DNA of 64,000 nucleotides from Bradyrhizobium sp. MOS003 (GCF_003020125.1 NZ_PYFW01000002.1:859501-923500), one strand, 5' to 3'; shown: positions 35,077 through 44,771, numbered from the stretch's first letter. The notes: generated from the letters alone by a model not told the origin. A program made the numbers and translations.

Positions 35077-36852
35077 TCAGCGAATGGTCGCAGAGCGGAG
35101 CGCCATCCGAATATCCTCGAGGGCTACCGCAGCGTTGCTGATCATCGCCTTTCCCTGTTCAATCAAGCCCAGAGCCCTATCGACACCCGCCATTGAATAG
35201 GCTGTAGCGATTTCAGTAGGTGGTAGATGAGCGTCGCCGAGACGAAGCTCGTAGACGCCAACTAGGGTGGTCAGGAGCTTCCGGGCTTGCTCTTTGGAGA
35301 CGATTTTCCCAAGCCCCCATTCAAGCGTCTTCAGAGACCCCAGTCTTTCGCCCGGTTTGCCAAAAGCCTGATGAAGCGCGCTTAGGTCGAGCCGATCCGC
35401 TGTCAAACGGGCTATGTCTTTGGCCAACGCTAAGAGGCCCTGCTCATCAACAGCCCGGAATCTGTGAACTCTATCTGCAATAGCCTCGGCAGAATCATGA
35501 TGATGGAAGATGGGATTGCCAAACTGCTGACTAAAATCTTCGTCAAGATCAGCCATCGTCGCAATCAATCGAGATTCGGGAGCAATGGTGTTTGCCGGCC
35601 GAGCGCGCATTTGTGACGCCAACAACTCGGCCGAAACGCCACCGTCCGGCGAAGCATTTTGTCCTGCCCAAATCCGTTGTTGCCATTGCGGAAGTCGGGC
35701 AACATCGTAGGCATATACGTTGACCGACCCGAGTTGATTGACACCAAAATGTACGCGGTAGTCCGGTGAGCACCACACTGAGCCCGTGTCCTCAGTATAC
35801 CATTCCAAGCCCGAGGCGCGCAGGCTGGTCAGTTCGGCGACGACGCGAGGATTGAACCATAGGTACCGACCAACGTCTTCATAGTTCAGCTTCTTAGAGG
35901 GCAAGCGTCCTCCACCGCCGTCTACGATAAAGTCTAGGTCGGTCTCGGGATCGTCTCCACGAACCCGAATGCTGCGAGGGGCGGGCTCTATCCACTCCTC
36001 TCGCCATAGCTCGCCCATGACCCGTACCGCCGCCTCACCCTTCCTCTCGAACGAATATGAGCGGCTGCCTGTATTGTCGTCGGTCTCCCGAGGAAAGATA
36101 GGCACCTCCTCTCCCTCGTCGACGTCCGTGCGCCACACCTCAAACACGCCGACGGTGCCGAGACGATCACCATCCAGTCCCGTCTCGAAGGCGCGGGCCT
36201 CAAACCGGTCATGCGGATGGCTTTCAGTGAGCCCTGACTTTAGCCAAGTGAGATAAGAAGCGTCCTGCAATACGGCGCTCCGCTGCCTATACACGGCGAG
36301 ACGCAGGGAGAGCCTCCGCGCCGCCAAATAGTCGCGGAGAAAATCGCTTCTAATCAAATATCCAACCATCCGGCCATCGGGATCGTGTTGCTCTCGCACA
36401 ACCTCAACGTATCCCTCTTCAGGTCTGATCCAGGTTGTATCCTCCCGTATCAGCCCGAGTGCCATGACTAGATCTTGGCTAAGATGTAAAATCGGATCGT
36501 GACCGCCGCCCACGTGCTGCGCGAAGACAAAGCTTACGCCGAGGTCTTGCTGATCGTTATACTGATAGACTTCGCAGGGCTTGTAACTTTCCTTGAAGGC
36601 GTAGGGCCCACCACTGAAGCTTATCCCAATGTCCATCCAACCGAGTTCTTCGGCATTTGCTCTGGCCGCATCTGGAAACGCTACCGAGTTTGCAAAATAC
36701 AAGTCTTCACCGGAGATGATTCCCGCCTCCGGCCCAGCTGGAAAGGGAAGTGGCGCTGTGTAAGCCAATCGAAGCGGTATCCACACCGCATTCGAGACGC
36801 GGCGGCGCCGGATATCTCGCATCTCAAACCATTCTTGTGGCGGAATGTTCAT
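35077..36852 (-). CDS. Large hypothetical protein (591 aa), family not recognised
   Basis: ATG 36852. No signal peptide, membrane span, nucleotide-binding or nuclease motif is visible. Residues 1-300 look beta-rich with many aromatic residues (WMDIGISFSGGPYAFKESY, GYLIRSDFLRDYLAARRLSL); the last ~150 residues are helical. The FLRDYLAARRLSLRLAVYR helix is suggestive of a binding domain, and GLEWYTEDTGSVWCSPDYRVHFGVNQLGS looks like a conserved motif of a specific family. Clear codon-like composition supports a real gene. It lies in a possible defence cluster; the role is unknown. Confidence 0.6.
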   Translation of the reverse strand: MNIPPQEWFEMRDIRRRRVSNAVWIPLRLAYTAPLPFPAGPEAGIISGEDLYFANSVAFPDAARANAEELGWMDIGISFSGGPYAFKESYKPCEVYQYNDQQDLGVSFVFAQHVGGGHDPILHLSQDLVMALGLIREDTTWIRPEEGYVEVVREQHDPDGRMVGYLIRSDFLRDYLAARRLSLRLAVYRQRSAVLQDASYLTWLKSGLTESHPHDRFEARAFETGLDGDRLGTVGVFEVWRTDVDEGEEVPIFPRETDDNTGSRSYSFERKGEAAVRVMGELWREEWIEPAPRSIRVRGDDPETDLDFIVDGGGGRLPSKKLNYEDVGRYLWFNPRVVAELTSLRASGLEWYTEDTGSVWCSPDYRVHFGVNQLGSVNVYAYDVARLPQWQQRIWAGQNASPDGGVSAELLASQMRARPANTIAPESRLIATMADLDEDFSQQFGNPIFHHHDSAEAIADRVHRFRAVDEQGLLALAKDIARLTADRLDLSALHQAFGKPGERLGSLKTLEWGLGKIVSKEQARKLLTTLVGVYELRLGDAHLPPTEIATAYSMAGVDRALGLIEQGKAMISNAAVALEDIRMALRSATIR

Positions 36853-37776
36853 AGCGGCTCGATGAAGGTTGGCCTCGCGTCGAGGCTCTTAAGCGGTCAG
36901 TACTGCACAGGGGCCATCGAAGGAGTTGGTCGAGCGACTACATGCTGCTGTACGGCTGTCGCCTGATTCTCGCTTAAGGATATCTGGGGACACAAATGCA
37001 CGCGAGCCATGCAAAATGGGAATCCCCGTGTTTCTCAAACCGCTCTGTATAAAATCTAAATGGTCGAAAAGCCTGGTTACGGGCGACGACGCGAACTGGA
37101 GGCGGCGAGCGGTGCAGTGGGGTGGGAACTGCACGGCGCTTCAAACTACTGCTAAACTGAGGTTTTTCCGCTCGACTTTGTGCCCCTTTGTATCATGCCT
37201 TTGTACTCTTTGAACACCGACTGGCGCTTCCAAGCACTAACGCTCAATATGATCCTTGCTCCCTGACGCTCTTCCTCACCTGCGAGGAGAGCAACTAATA
37301 CTCGAATGGCGATGCCGCTTTGCCGGCAGAAGTATAGCGGCGCCCTTTTCGGGCCCGCCGCCTTCGTGAGTCCGCTCTCAGGACAGGCTCTCCATTAACC
37401 TGACGCCGCATGTTCGACCGTCATGTGGAGAAGACTGAAATTCCTCGCGCGACATCGAAATAGCGTCGAGATGGCGGTGCTCACGTTGAAAAACCGCTAC
37501 CCGCGCCCAAACCATAGTAGCCGCCCCCTCGCTTGGAACTTTCGTTCAAAGCTAATCAGCGCCCGCCCTCAGGAGCATAGCAGCGTCTGGAGTACTCCGC
37601 TCACTCCCGCTTTGCAGGCGCACATGGGACTAGATTATCCCTTCGGATTGCTAGTTTCCCGACGTCTCTGCAAGGCGAAAAGCCTGTCTTGAACGGCACA
37701 TCGAAGATTGGTGAGCAAAGGCAATTCTGGGCGTAGCACGCACACGGCAGGCCACCAGTACCTTCCCCCACAACGA
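36853..37776. other. 0.9 kb without a supported gene
   Basis: Open frames of 60-95 codons on both strands conflict with each other and carry no motif. Possibly a decayed gene. A promoter for the gene starting at 36852 should lie at its left end. No repeat or hairpin stands out. Confidence 0.35.
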
Positions 37777-38214
37777 TCACGGCCCATCAAAGCTTTGAAC
37801 GTTCTCGAACACGAATTCTCTCTTGCTCGAAACAACATGGAGCGGCCCGCGAAAGGTGCGCGCGAACTCCCTGACGTGCCGCTGAATAGAAGTCGAATGC
37901 CTCGGGTGTTGGCGCGCAACTACAAGTCCGGCGATCCGCTTAGTCTCAGGATTTTTGTCTTTCCAGAACTTGGCGGTCGCACGCACCTGCTCGACGCCGT
38001 GCGGCACATCCTTTCCCTTCAGTTCGACCACAACAACGCCTTGGTCTTGCTTTTCGATGACGAAATCAGCGGCAGTTTCATTATGACAAAGACAGCCGTC
38101 TACCTTGGTGACCCAAAACCACCTTCGTTCATCGTTCCGGAATGAAGCCTTGGCCCTGTTTTCTCCCACTACAATTTTTGAGACACGCATCTTTTCAGTG
38201 CATTCACTTGTCAT
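37777..38214 (-). CDS. Small PD-(D/E)XK-like nuclease, partner of the adjacent ATPase
   Basis: About 145 residues; start at ATG 38214, overlapping the ATPase stop by 11 bases (38226 is also possible). The core AADFVIEKQDQGVVVVELKG places an Asp and an ExK pair on adjacent strands, then HGVEQVRATAKFW with the glutamine-bearing helix common in this fold; GLVVARQHPRHS follows. This is the restriction-endonuclease-like arrangement. Coupled to an OLD/AAA-type ATPase, it looks like the effector of a two-gene defence module. Confidence 0.6.
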   Translation of the reverse strand: MTSECTEKMRVSKIVVGENRAKASFRNDERRWFWVTKVDGCLCHNETAADFVIEKQDQGVVVVELKGKDVPHGVEQVRATAKFWKDKNPETKRIAGLVVARQHPRHSTSIQRHVREFARTFRGPLHVVSSKREFVFENVQSFDGP

Positions 38215-39481
38215 CGGAAAGTTCAATCTCCACTAGCTGCGAAAATTCGCGCGCAAGATGTCCCGAAACTTCATCCAAATAGTCGCCATCGAGCAGCCCT
38301 TCTTCGTCGGTTATCCGACGTAAGCGCCTCCCTACGATGGCATACGCGACCGTTGATGACCGTCTCAGCCAACTTCTCGGATTTACCACGGCGGCAATAC
38401 GTGCCAGCTGCTCTGGCTTGTCCTGCGCCAATGCGGTCGCCTTTAGTAGTATGTTTATTTGGCTCAACACATACGGACTGTGCGTTGTGACCACCATCTT
38501 AGTCTCCGACTCTGAAATGACGCTGGCCAAGAACTCAACGATTTGGCTTTGCGCCGTCGGGAAGAGATGCGCCTCAGGCTCTTCAATATAAACGATGTTC
38601 TTCTCGCCCGCTTCCTGGGAGTACTCAAGAGAGAGCCAAAGGGGCAAGAGCTCTTGCTGGCCCGAGGAGAGTGAAGCGAAAGGTATCTTTCGTCCATCGT
38701 CCGACTCGACGTATTCTTGCTCGCTCTTGAAAGTGATGTTGCCACCGAACAACTTCTTCATCATCTCGTTTCGGTTGCGCTGCGTAGCCTCATCTGGAGG
38801 CCGCGCTCGCGCAAATCTCCCGCGCCGATGGTCACGTATCGCCGCGAAAAACCGCCCGAACTTGACAGTCAAAGGGTCCAGCATGCCGCTATACTCGAAT
38901 GCGGCGATTGCCTTACCCACGCTTGTGAAGAAAGAACGTCCTGCTGGCACGAACAATTGCCAGCCAACGTATTCTTTTCCAAGCTCTTGTTCTAACGCCT
39001 TGGTTGCTGCCTCACGCACTCTCCAAAAATCATCGAGGATCGCTGGAGATCTATTTCGATTTGACCGTGCGCTGCGGCGCTCCTGGTAGGATTTTAGCGT
39101 AGCAGCGTATTGGCGCTCGAACCACGGTGAAAAGACGACACGGACGCTTTCCGTATCCATGCTTTTCTTGCGCCCGCCAACTCTCGTCACCTTTACAAAG
39201 AAGGCCCCCGCTGTGAATGAGATTTCGAACTTCTTCCCTCCCCAAGCACTCGGCGGAAACCACTTCTTGAAATCGGCAGACAGCGTCATTCGAAAACTTT
39301 CGAGGTCCTCCTCATCTTCCAGGGCCCGAAACTGCCTGTCTAAGATGTCGTAGAAGAAATAGACCAGCTTCGTGATAACACTCTTGCCGGTTGCTTGCGG
39401 CCCAATCAGGATAGTCAATTGCGAGAGATGCAGCTCTGCCTCATCAACGCAGGAGAAGTCTTTTATTCTCAGTGTTGTCAT
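38204..39481 (-). CDS. OLD/AAA_15-type ATPase (ABC-like head), 425 aa
   Basis: Start at ATG 39481 (MTTLRIKDF); an upstream in-frame start at 39508 has less support. Walker A LIGPQATGKSVITKL (residues ~32-40), ABC signature-like FASLSSGQQELLPL, Walker B NIVYIEEPEAHLFP and switch TTHSPYVLSQ. A coiled/helical insert lies between. No C-terminal TOPRIM domain is visible, so unlike true OLD nucleases it lacks its own catalytic domain. The overlapping downstream gene supplies a nuclease-like domain instead. Such ATPases sense phage or DNA ends in several defence systems. Confidence 0.75.
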   Translation of the reverse strand: MTTLRIKDFSCVDEAELHLSQLTILIGPQATGKSVITKLVYFFYDILDRQFRALEDEEDLESFRMTLSADFKKWFPPSAWGGKKFEISFTAGAFFVKVTRVGGRKKSMDTESVRVVFSPWFERQYAATLKSYQERRSARSNRNRSPAILDDFWRVREAATKALEQELGKEYVGWQLFVPAGRSFFTSVGKAIAAFEYSGMLDPLTVKFGRFFAAIRDHRRGRFARARPPDEATQRNRNEMMKKLFGGNITFKSEQEYVESDDGRKIPFASLSSGQQELLPLWLSLEYSQEAGEKNIVYIEEPEAHLFPTAQSQIVEFLASVISESETKMVVTTHSPYVLSQINILLKATALAQDKPEQLARIAAVVNPRSWLRRSSTVAYAIVGRRLRRITDEEGLLDGDYLDEVSGHLAREFSQLVEIELSDDK

Positions 39482-40433
39482 TTGGCTTCCGAAAACCCGC
39501 GAGTTCAAATTCAGCTCGAATCAACACAGACCCTACTGCAACAATAGATCTGGACACCATGCTGTTGCGCCACGAAGCGAGCGGGCGTCGTTGGCCGTTT
39601 GCGGAGTCGCTTCCTACTCAATCAACACCAATCAACCCCCCGCTCGCTGGTATGTCTGTGGCTGATAGCTGCGCTTTCGAACGTGCACCATATCAACTTT
39701 AGGGTTAGCGGAGATCATGCTGTGCAGAGTGCACGCGCGACGCCCTCGTCATCCTGCCTGCCTCCAAAGACGCGCAGTTATACAAACGTGAAATCGCAGG
39801 GGATCCTCATATGCCGGCTTACGCCGCTGATCTGCTTGGCTTGATCCTGCAGCTTAGCATCGTGCTTCCCCGGTCGCTTCGTGCAGAAATGTGCGTTTTT
39901 CTGGCGGGGCAGTATCTAATTCTGAAGGAATGGCCTCTCGGAGTGTGCGGAAGCAAGCACAAATGTGGGCGCCCAGTTGCGCTGAGACCATCATTGGACA
40001 GAAGCAGGGCTGTCTTGCGCTTCGACCACAGGCTGTAGAGCTAGATTCAGCGCTTCATGCTTGAGCGAGACGGATTCAAACCGCCCCACAGCCAAGCCGT
40101 TGATTTTCTGAGAAATGCCGTACTAGACCGATTTTGCGGGTTCAAAGATTCGGAGAAAATTCGGTTCTCCGGCTTCATTCAGGCCGTTGTTCTACAACCG
40201 CTGGGAGTTCTCCGCCCGCGAAAAAGCAGGAAAACGGCCGAGTCTCTGGCCTGTCTGCAGCTCCAAGTACGAGATCGTTTTTGCCGGGTGGCGGAGGGAG
40301 AGAATCTCGAAAGAAACTTGCTCGACTGCTGGGCCAGGATCTCTCGCAGACCGAGCCGAAAACCCCGAAAACCTACTCGCGCAGCTTTTGGGGCAGCTCG
40401 ATAGCCCTCGGGTGGAATTGGGCCTAGCTCGAA
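39482..40433. other. 0.95 kb without a supported gene
   Basis: Several plus-strand open frames between 39599 and 40474 overlap one another, and no single frame carries a motif or a ribosome site. I see no tRNA fold or terminator. Probably noncoding or decayed. Confidence 0.35.
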
Positions 40434-40960
40434 CTAACCCTTTCGGCGAAGCGCATTCTGCAGGAAATCAATGAACACACCGACACGTGGAGGCAGGGTT
40501 CGCCCAACCGGATAAACGATCGATATCGACCTCGTCCACAACCCATTCAGGCAGAACCTCGACCAGCGACCCGTTGGCCAATTCATCCTGGGCCAGGATA
40601 CGGGGGACCTGCCCGATCCCTGCACCCGCATCGGCCGAAAGCTTGATAACTGCAGGGTCGATCGACAGCAGTCGTGGCGCTGCCGTGACCATGCGCAGCG
40701 TCTTTCCGCGGGGCAGTGTGACGGCGGAGGCGGAACGCGGGTTTCCTATGAAAAGCCTCGCATTCAGTGGCGGCTTGGCCATGTTCGGCCAGATAGCCCG
40801 GGCTAGCGCACAGCGCGAGCGGATTGCCCATCAGGCTACGTGCGACATCCTATCTGGCGAAGGCCCGATCCGCATGGCCAGATCATAGCCCTGCTCAACC
40901 AGATCGACATCCTGCGAGGGTGCCCAGGAAGCATCCAGTCAACTCGGTGCCGCCAAGTCG
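40434..40960 (-). pseudogene. LysR-family regulator remnant (frameshifted, no HTH)
   Basis: Pieces of a LysR substrate-binding domain occur in successive minus-strand frames: VEQGYDLAMRIG (near 40860-40900), LALCASPGYLAEHGQAAT (40780-40830), a long middle piece ADAGAGIGQVPRILAQDEL (40560-40650), and the C-terminal YPVGRTLPPRVGVFIDFL (40450-40510). At least two frame changes separate them. The N-terminal DNA-binding domain is gone, replaced by monooxygenase-like sequence on the other strand. Clearly inactive. Confidence 0.7.
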
Positions 40961-41450
40961 ACGACCGAGCAGCCAACCTTGGAGGAGATCGCTACCCACA
41001 GACCTGACGGGCTCCGCCTACGAACTCACGGATCCGATCTTCCTTGCTCGCTACCAGACCTCGCACCTCTATGCGAACCGGTTTTCACAAGGACGCGCCT
41101 TCATCGCGGGCGACGCGGCACATGTTCACGTGCCCATAGGCGGCCAGAGCATGAGCACGGGCATACAGGGCGCCTTCAATAGTGGCCGGAAGCTTGCTGG
41201 GCGTGGCCAAGGCGAGAATGGCTGCCGCCATGCTGCAAACCTACCACGACGAGCGGCGCCGATGGCAGAAGGCCTGATCCGCGGCACCGACTTCGCTTAT
41301 CCTGGCGCCCAGCGAGGTACGCCAGCATGCCGATCGGTTGTTTGGGCCCCACAATGCGCGTCAAGACCGGACGTCCGAAATGTGCCGGAGAAGTTTGCTC
41401 GCGGGGAACCGAGCACGCGAGCAGAAGCACAGCAAGAAACGTACAATTAG
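40935..41450 (+). pseudogene. FAD-dependent monooxygenase remnant (frameshifted)
   Basis: The plus strand encodes the C-terminal FAD-binding signature of aromatic-ring hydroxylases (FAD_binding_3): GRAFIAGDAAHVHVPIGGQ, then MSTGIQGAFNSGRKLA. A preceding fragment (TEQPTLEEIATH) and a following one (MLQTYHDERRRWQKA, RGTDFAYPGAQ) are in other frames, so the gene is broken at both sides. It abuts the LysR remnant in divergent orientation, the usual layout of a catabolic enzyme and its regulator. Inactive. Confidence 0.7.
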
Positions 41451-41522
41451 ACGAAAATACCAGATTGACAACGCGTGATCGCACGTTTTATACCAAGATC
41501 ACACGTCGGATGAGCCGATGTT

Positions 41523-41544
41523 GAGGGGCCCGCAAGGGCCCCTC
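41523..41544. terminator. Perfect hairpin GAGGGGCCC / GGGCCCCTC
   Basis: Nine perfect pairs around a GCAA tetraloop, followed by a short T/C-rich tail (GCTTCTT). It lies 66 bases before the DndB-like gene start and past the monooxygenase remnant. It could end upstream transcription or sit in the 5' leader of the DndB-like gene. The tail is weak for an intrinsic terminator. Confidence 0.5.
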
Positions 41545-41609
41545 GCTTCTTACCTGCAGTTGGTACGACCTAGGAAATCAGCCGACTGCGAAATTTGAGG
41601 ATAACTCCA

Positions 41610-43073
41610 ATGGGAACCCTTATCAAGACCGTGCTCCTCGGCAAGCAAGCCGGGAAGGTGGTATTTACTGGCTCCATGCCGGCCAGCGAGCACGTGAATC
41701 TGCTTCGCGCTAAGGAGATGATTGTTAACCCCAACGCGCAGCGCTCGCTGGGGAAGGCCGGTCCGGGCAAGGAAACGACCTCGGACCTGATCGACAACGA
41801 CAAGATCCTCAAGACGGATCGCGCGGTGAACTTCATCAAGTTCGTCAACCGCGTGATGGACAACGTTGATAGGGCGGTCGTGAACGAAGGCTTCTTCGGT
41901 TCGGTGTCGTTCGTCCTACCGGCGTCCTTCACCAAGGCCAAGTTCGACATGAAATTGGCGGAAGACACCGTCGTCGGGACGCTCACGGCCAAGGCTGACA
42001 TGGGCGAAAGCTTCATCAACATCGCTGACGGCCAAGGGCGCATCGTCGGCTTCCACGCGATGGAACGCGAACTTGTGCTCAAGATCAATCGCCTGAAGGA
42101 AGCGATCAAGCGTATCGAGAAGAAGGCGCAATCGGCTGCGGAGGAGAAGAATGAGTTGGCTGAAGCTGAGGCTGCGCTCGCACGGGTGCGTCACTTCCTG
42201 TCCCACAATGATCTGCCGTTCGTCCTCTATGCCCACAAGGTTGAGACCAACGGCACGGTGGTGGGATTGAACGAGGACGCCGAGAAGCGTTGTTACATTG
42301 AGGGCAATGCGCTCAACTCGCAGGCTAGCAAAGAAGACGTGATCAAGTACGAGCAGTTCTCGCCCATCATTGTCGACCTTCACGCATTCCGCGACGATCT
42401 GGACTGGATGTCCGCCGACATGATCGAGGAAGACAGCAAGTCCATCGGGTCCACCAGCCCCAAGATCTTCACGCTCTCGGCCCTCGTTCAGGCCTATAGC
42501 TGGGGTATCGTCAACGACAACAAGCCACTGAAGAATCTTGATCTTCAGTTGCGCGAGACGGTGGAAAAGCGCAAGGGCTTCTGCCATGCCTTCTGGCGCA
42601 AGGTCACCGACCTCTTCGAACCAATCTGGACGGATTCGGTCGACGGCGAACTCAGTGACCGCATCGATTACCTCAAGAAGTCGCGCCAGAACGAGAAGAA
42701 CGTCCTCTTTCAGGCGATCTTCCTCCAGGCCCTGGGGCGCCTCTGTTACGTCATGGGCAAACAGGCGGGATGGGATGAGGAATCCCCCCTCCTCATGAAG
42801 CTCAATCAGTTGAGCCCGTCGTTGGTCGACTATCGTGCTGCGAAGAAGCACCATTTCGACGCCGACGGCGAATTGGTGGTCGACGAGTGGAACGAGGAAT
42901 GGCGCAACGCCATGATGAAGCAGTCGGTCGATAAGACCACCGGCGAGGTGAAGGGGTATTCCTTCAACAACGCCACGGAGAACATCAGCGCGACGCGGCA
43001 TCTGCTGTCCAAGAAGATCGGCCTTTCGGACGTCGAGGTCCCTGACCAAGCAGATCTGGCCGAGGCTGCTTAA
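41610..43073 (+). CDS. DndB-like protein (DGQHR-type domain), 487 aa
   Basis: ATG 41610 is chosen because GAGG (41597-41600) lies at correct spacing; TTG 41595 is in frame. The key segment is FINIADGQGRIVGFHA: a DGQ(H)R-type motif at residues 140-144 with Gly in place of His. A coiled coil (residues ~155-185) follows. This is the DndB family, in which DndB regulates phosphorothioation genes and DGQHR proteins such as DpdB act in 7-deazaguanine insertion. No dndACDE genes are here; with a Dpd island 4 kb away, a DpdB-like role is possible but unproved. The gene is intact between decayed sequences, with a strong terminator. Confidence 0.65.
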   Translation: MGTLIKTVLLGKQAGKVVFTGSMPASEHVNLLRAKEMIVNPNAQRSLGKAGPGKETTSDLIDNDKILKTDRAVNFIKFVNRVMDNVDRAVVNEGFFGSVSFVLPASFTKAKFDMKLAEDTVVGTLTAKADMGESFINIADGQGRIVGFHAMERELVLKINRLKEAIKRIEKKAQSAAEEKNELAEAEAALARVRHFLSHNDLPFVLYAHKVETNGTVVGLNEDAEKRCYIEGNALNSQASKEDVIKYEQFSPIIVDLHAFRDDLDWMSADMIEEDSKSIGSTSPKIFTLSALVQAYSWGIVNDNKPLKNLDLQLRETVEKRKGFCHAFWRKVTDLFEPIWTDSVDGELSDRIDYLKKSRQNEKNVLFQAIFLQALGRLCYVMGKQAGWDEESPLLMKLNQLSPSLVDYRAAKKHHFDADGELVVDEWNEEWRNAMMKQSVDKTTGEVKGYSFNNATENISATRHLLSKKIGLSDVEVPDQADLAEAA

Positions 43074-43098
43074 GCGCGCACATACACACCATGCTGCA

Positions 43099-43124
43099 CC
43101 CCCGCCCCAGTGGCGGGGGTTTTT
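43099..43124 (+). terminator. Strong intrinsic terminator of the DndB-like gene
   Basis: CCCCCGCC pairs perfectly with GGCGGGGG around a CCAGT loop and is followed by TTTTT. It lies 26 bases after the stop at 43073. Textbook rho-independent terminator. Confidence 0.85.
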
Positions 43125-43181
43125 GTATCCGCACAAAATAGTTTATTCGTAAGCATTCGGTGAGAACCGCGGCAGGACCAC

Positions 43182-44166
43182 TCAGGCGGCCTGATCGACG
43201 CGCCGCCAATTCCACGGAAGGAGTTCGTCGAGCCGGTGGGCGGGATGCTCTGCGATGCGGTCCAGAACGTCAGTCAGCCAGGCTTGCAGGTCGATGTCAT
43301 TCATCTTGGCGGTGACGATCAGGCTGTACATCAGCGCGGCGCGGTCGCCGCCGCGGTCGGAGCCGCAGAACAGCGAGGACTTCCTACCGAGCGCGCGATG
43401 CCGCGCAGCGCCCTCTGCCGGTTGTTGGATAGACAGATACGGCCGTCGTCGAGGAAGCGGGTGAACGCGCTCAACGCTTGAGCATGTAATCCATCGCCTT
43501 GGCGACGTCGTTGCCGGTGGACCCAGCAAGCGGCTTCCAGGATTGGACCCACATTGCGGCCGGCCTCGTAAAGTCTGCCATAGCCGCCATAGGCGTCGGC
43601 TTGGAAGATCCCGCTGTAGCTCGCCAGATGCGGCTGCGGATGCTCTCCAGCGCGATCGCGCGAGTAGTAGAACACAGCCCCGGGCGGCGCCTGTCCGCCG
43701 AACGGCTTGTCGTCCCGGACATAGCCCCAGATCCGGCCAGTCGAGGTCTTGCCCTTGGCTAGAACCGGCACCGTGGTGTCGACGCCGTGCAAGCGGTCGG
43801 CGGCGAGCACATGGACTTCGAGGCGATTGAACAGCGGCATCAGCGCGAGCGTGCAACCGCCGACCTGGCCGGCAAGCGTCGACAGGCTGACCGGCACACC
43901 TTCCCGGGCTTAGCGCTCGGCATGCCGGTTCAGCGGCCGGTGCTGGCCGAACTTCTCGAACAGCACCATCGCCCGGAAGCTCGGGCCGGCCAGCCGCGGG
44001 CGATGACGTGGAACGGCGGCGGCGCCTGGCTAATCTTCTCGCAGTCACGGCAGGTGAACCTCTCCCGGACGTGCTGGACCACCTTCCAGGATTTCGGGAT
44101 CACCTCCAGTGTCTCGGTGATGTCCTTGCCGAGCTTGGCAGCCGCGAACCGCTGCACCAGGCGCAT
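43182..44166 (-). pseudogene. tnpC: IS66 tnpC transposase, frameshifted (C-terminal two thirds)
   Basis: TnpC pieces in different frames: FAAAKLGKDITETLEVIPKS and the CRDCEKISQAPPPFHVIARG zinc-like part (43930-44166); TSTGRIWGYVRDDKPFGGQ, FQADAYGGYGRLYEAG and GRICLSNNRQRALRGIA (43331-43897); and the end TDVLDRIAEHPAHRLDELLPWNW in a third frame (43190-43270). DDE-type residues are present but cannot be read in one frame. Inactive. Confidence 0.8.
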
Positions 44167-44670
44167 CAGGTCGGCCCGGATACGATCACGCGCTCGCGGG
44201 GCAGATGATCCGGCAATGGTTTGCGGGATGGGCGCTGGCGGGTGAACGACGCCACGGTCGTGGTGTTCGTGATCCTGGCCGCGGCCATCTCGGCAGCCAA
44301 TACGTCCTCAGTCGCTGAGGCCTCGAGTTCCTCTAGCGTCAGTTCGAGTTGATCCAGCGGCCTTGCGGTACGTTCCGAGCGAGGGCCATGACGATCACGG
44401 TTTAGCTTTTTGATCTGCTGCTTCAGGTGGGCGATCAACGCATGGTCGTCAGACTGTTGGGCGCGAACGATTGCGAATTCGGCGCGCGTTGCCAGCAACG
44501 CCGCCTGCAGCGCCTCAACATCTTCCGGCAGCGTCTCGGGACCGTCACTACCCGCAGCGAACAACCGCCGCCACGTCAGCAGCAACGACCGCGATATCCC
44601 GTGCCGCCGCGCCGTCGACGAAATCGCCCGCGGCGCGTGCACGCCTTCCAGCACGATCTTCAGTTTCTCG
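44166..44670 (-). pseudogene. IS66 tnpA-tnpC fusion fragment
   Basis: The open frame from ~44650 down joins a TnpA-like helix-turn-helix (AISSTARRHGISRSLLLTW) directly to the N-terminus of TnpC (DHALIAHLKQQIKKLNRDR, RSERTARPLDQLELTLEELE, PLPDHLPRERVIV). In a normal IS66 the two are separate genes with tnpB between them, so a deletion removed tnpB and the rest of tnpA while keeping the frame. The frame ends at 44166 next to the rest of tnpC. Confidence 0.7.
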
Positions 44671-44671
44671 T

Positions 44672-44771
44672 CGCGAATGATCTCATCAATCAACTGCAGC
44701 ATGGCCTGTCTACAGAGGCGCTCAAATCCGCTGTCCAACTTACCGAACAACTTAAACCTTCTGCCGGCTGA
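44672..44771 (+). pseudogene. 3' fragment homologous to the end of the 45465-46652 gene
   Basis: The plus strand reads NDLINQLQHGLSTEALKSAV before a stop at 44771. This matches the last residues of the 395-residue protein ending at 46652, NDLISRLQHGLSAEALKRAV. Nucleotide differences between the two copies fall mainly at codon third positions, so both were once under selection as protein. Homology stops abruptly at ~44672 at the IS66 boundary, meaning a second copy of that gene was largely deleted. Confidence 0.55.

Larger units (their letters stand above)
43149..44670 (-). mobile_element. Degenerate IS66-family element
   Basis: Contains pieces of IS66 transposase genes on the minus strand in several frames. 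The left border is a GTAAGC-type terminal sequence at 43149 (GTAAGCATTCGGTGAGAAC), as at IS66 ends. The right inverted repeat is not found; the tnpA part runs into sequence that also resembles the end of the 45465-46652 gene, so the right side is truncated near 44670. tnpB is missing. Immobile on its own. Confidence 0.7.

Noticed and set aside
40057..40474. Overlapping plus-strand open frames (YEIVFAGWRRER and similar)
   Set aside because: Several frames are open at once, none has a start signal; looks like a noncoding region prone to spurious annotation.
41916..43136. 406-codon minus-strand open frame
   Set aside because: Antisense to the DndB-like gene, no ribosome site or motif, and its composition follows from the GC-rich sense codons.
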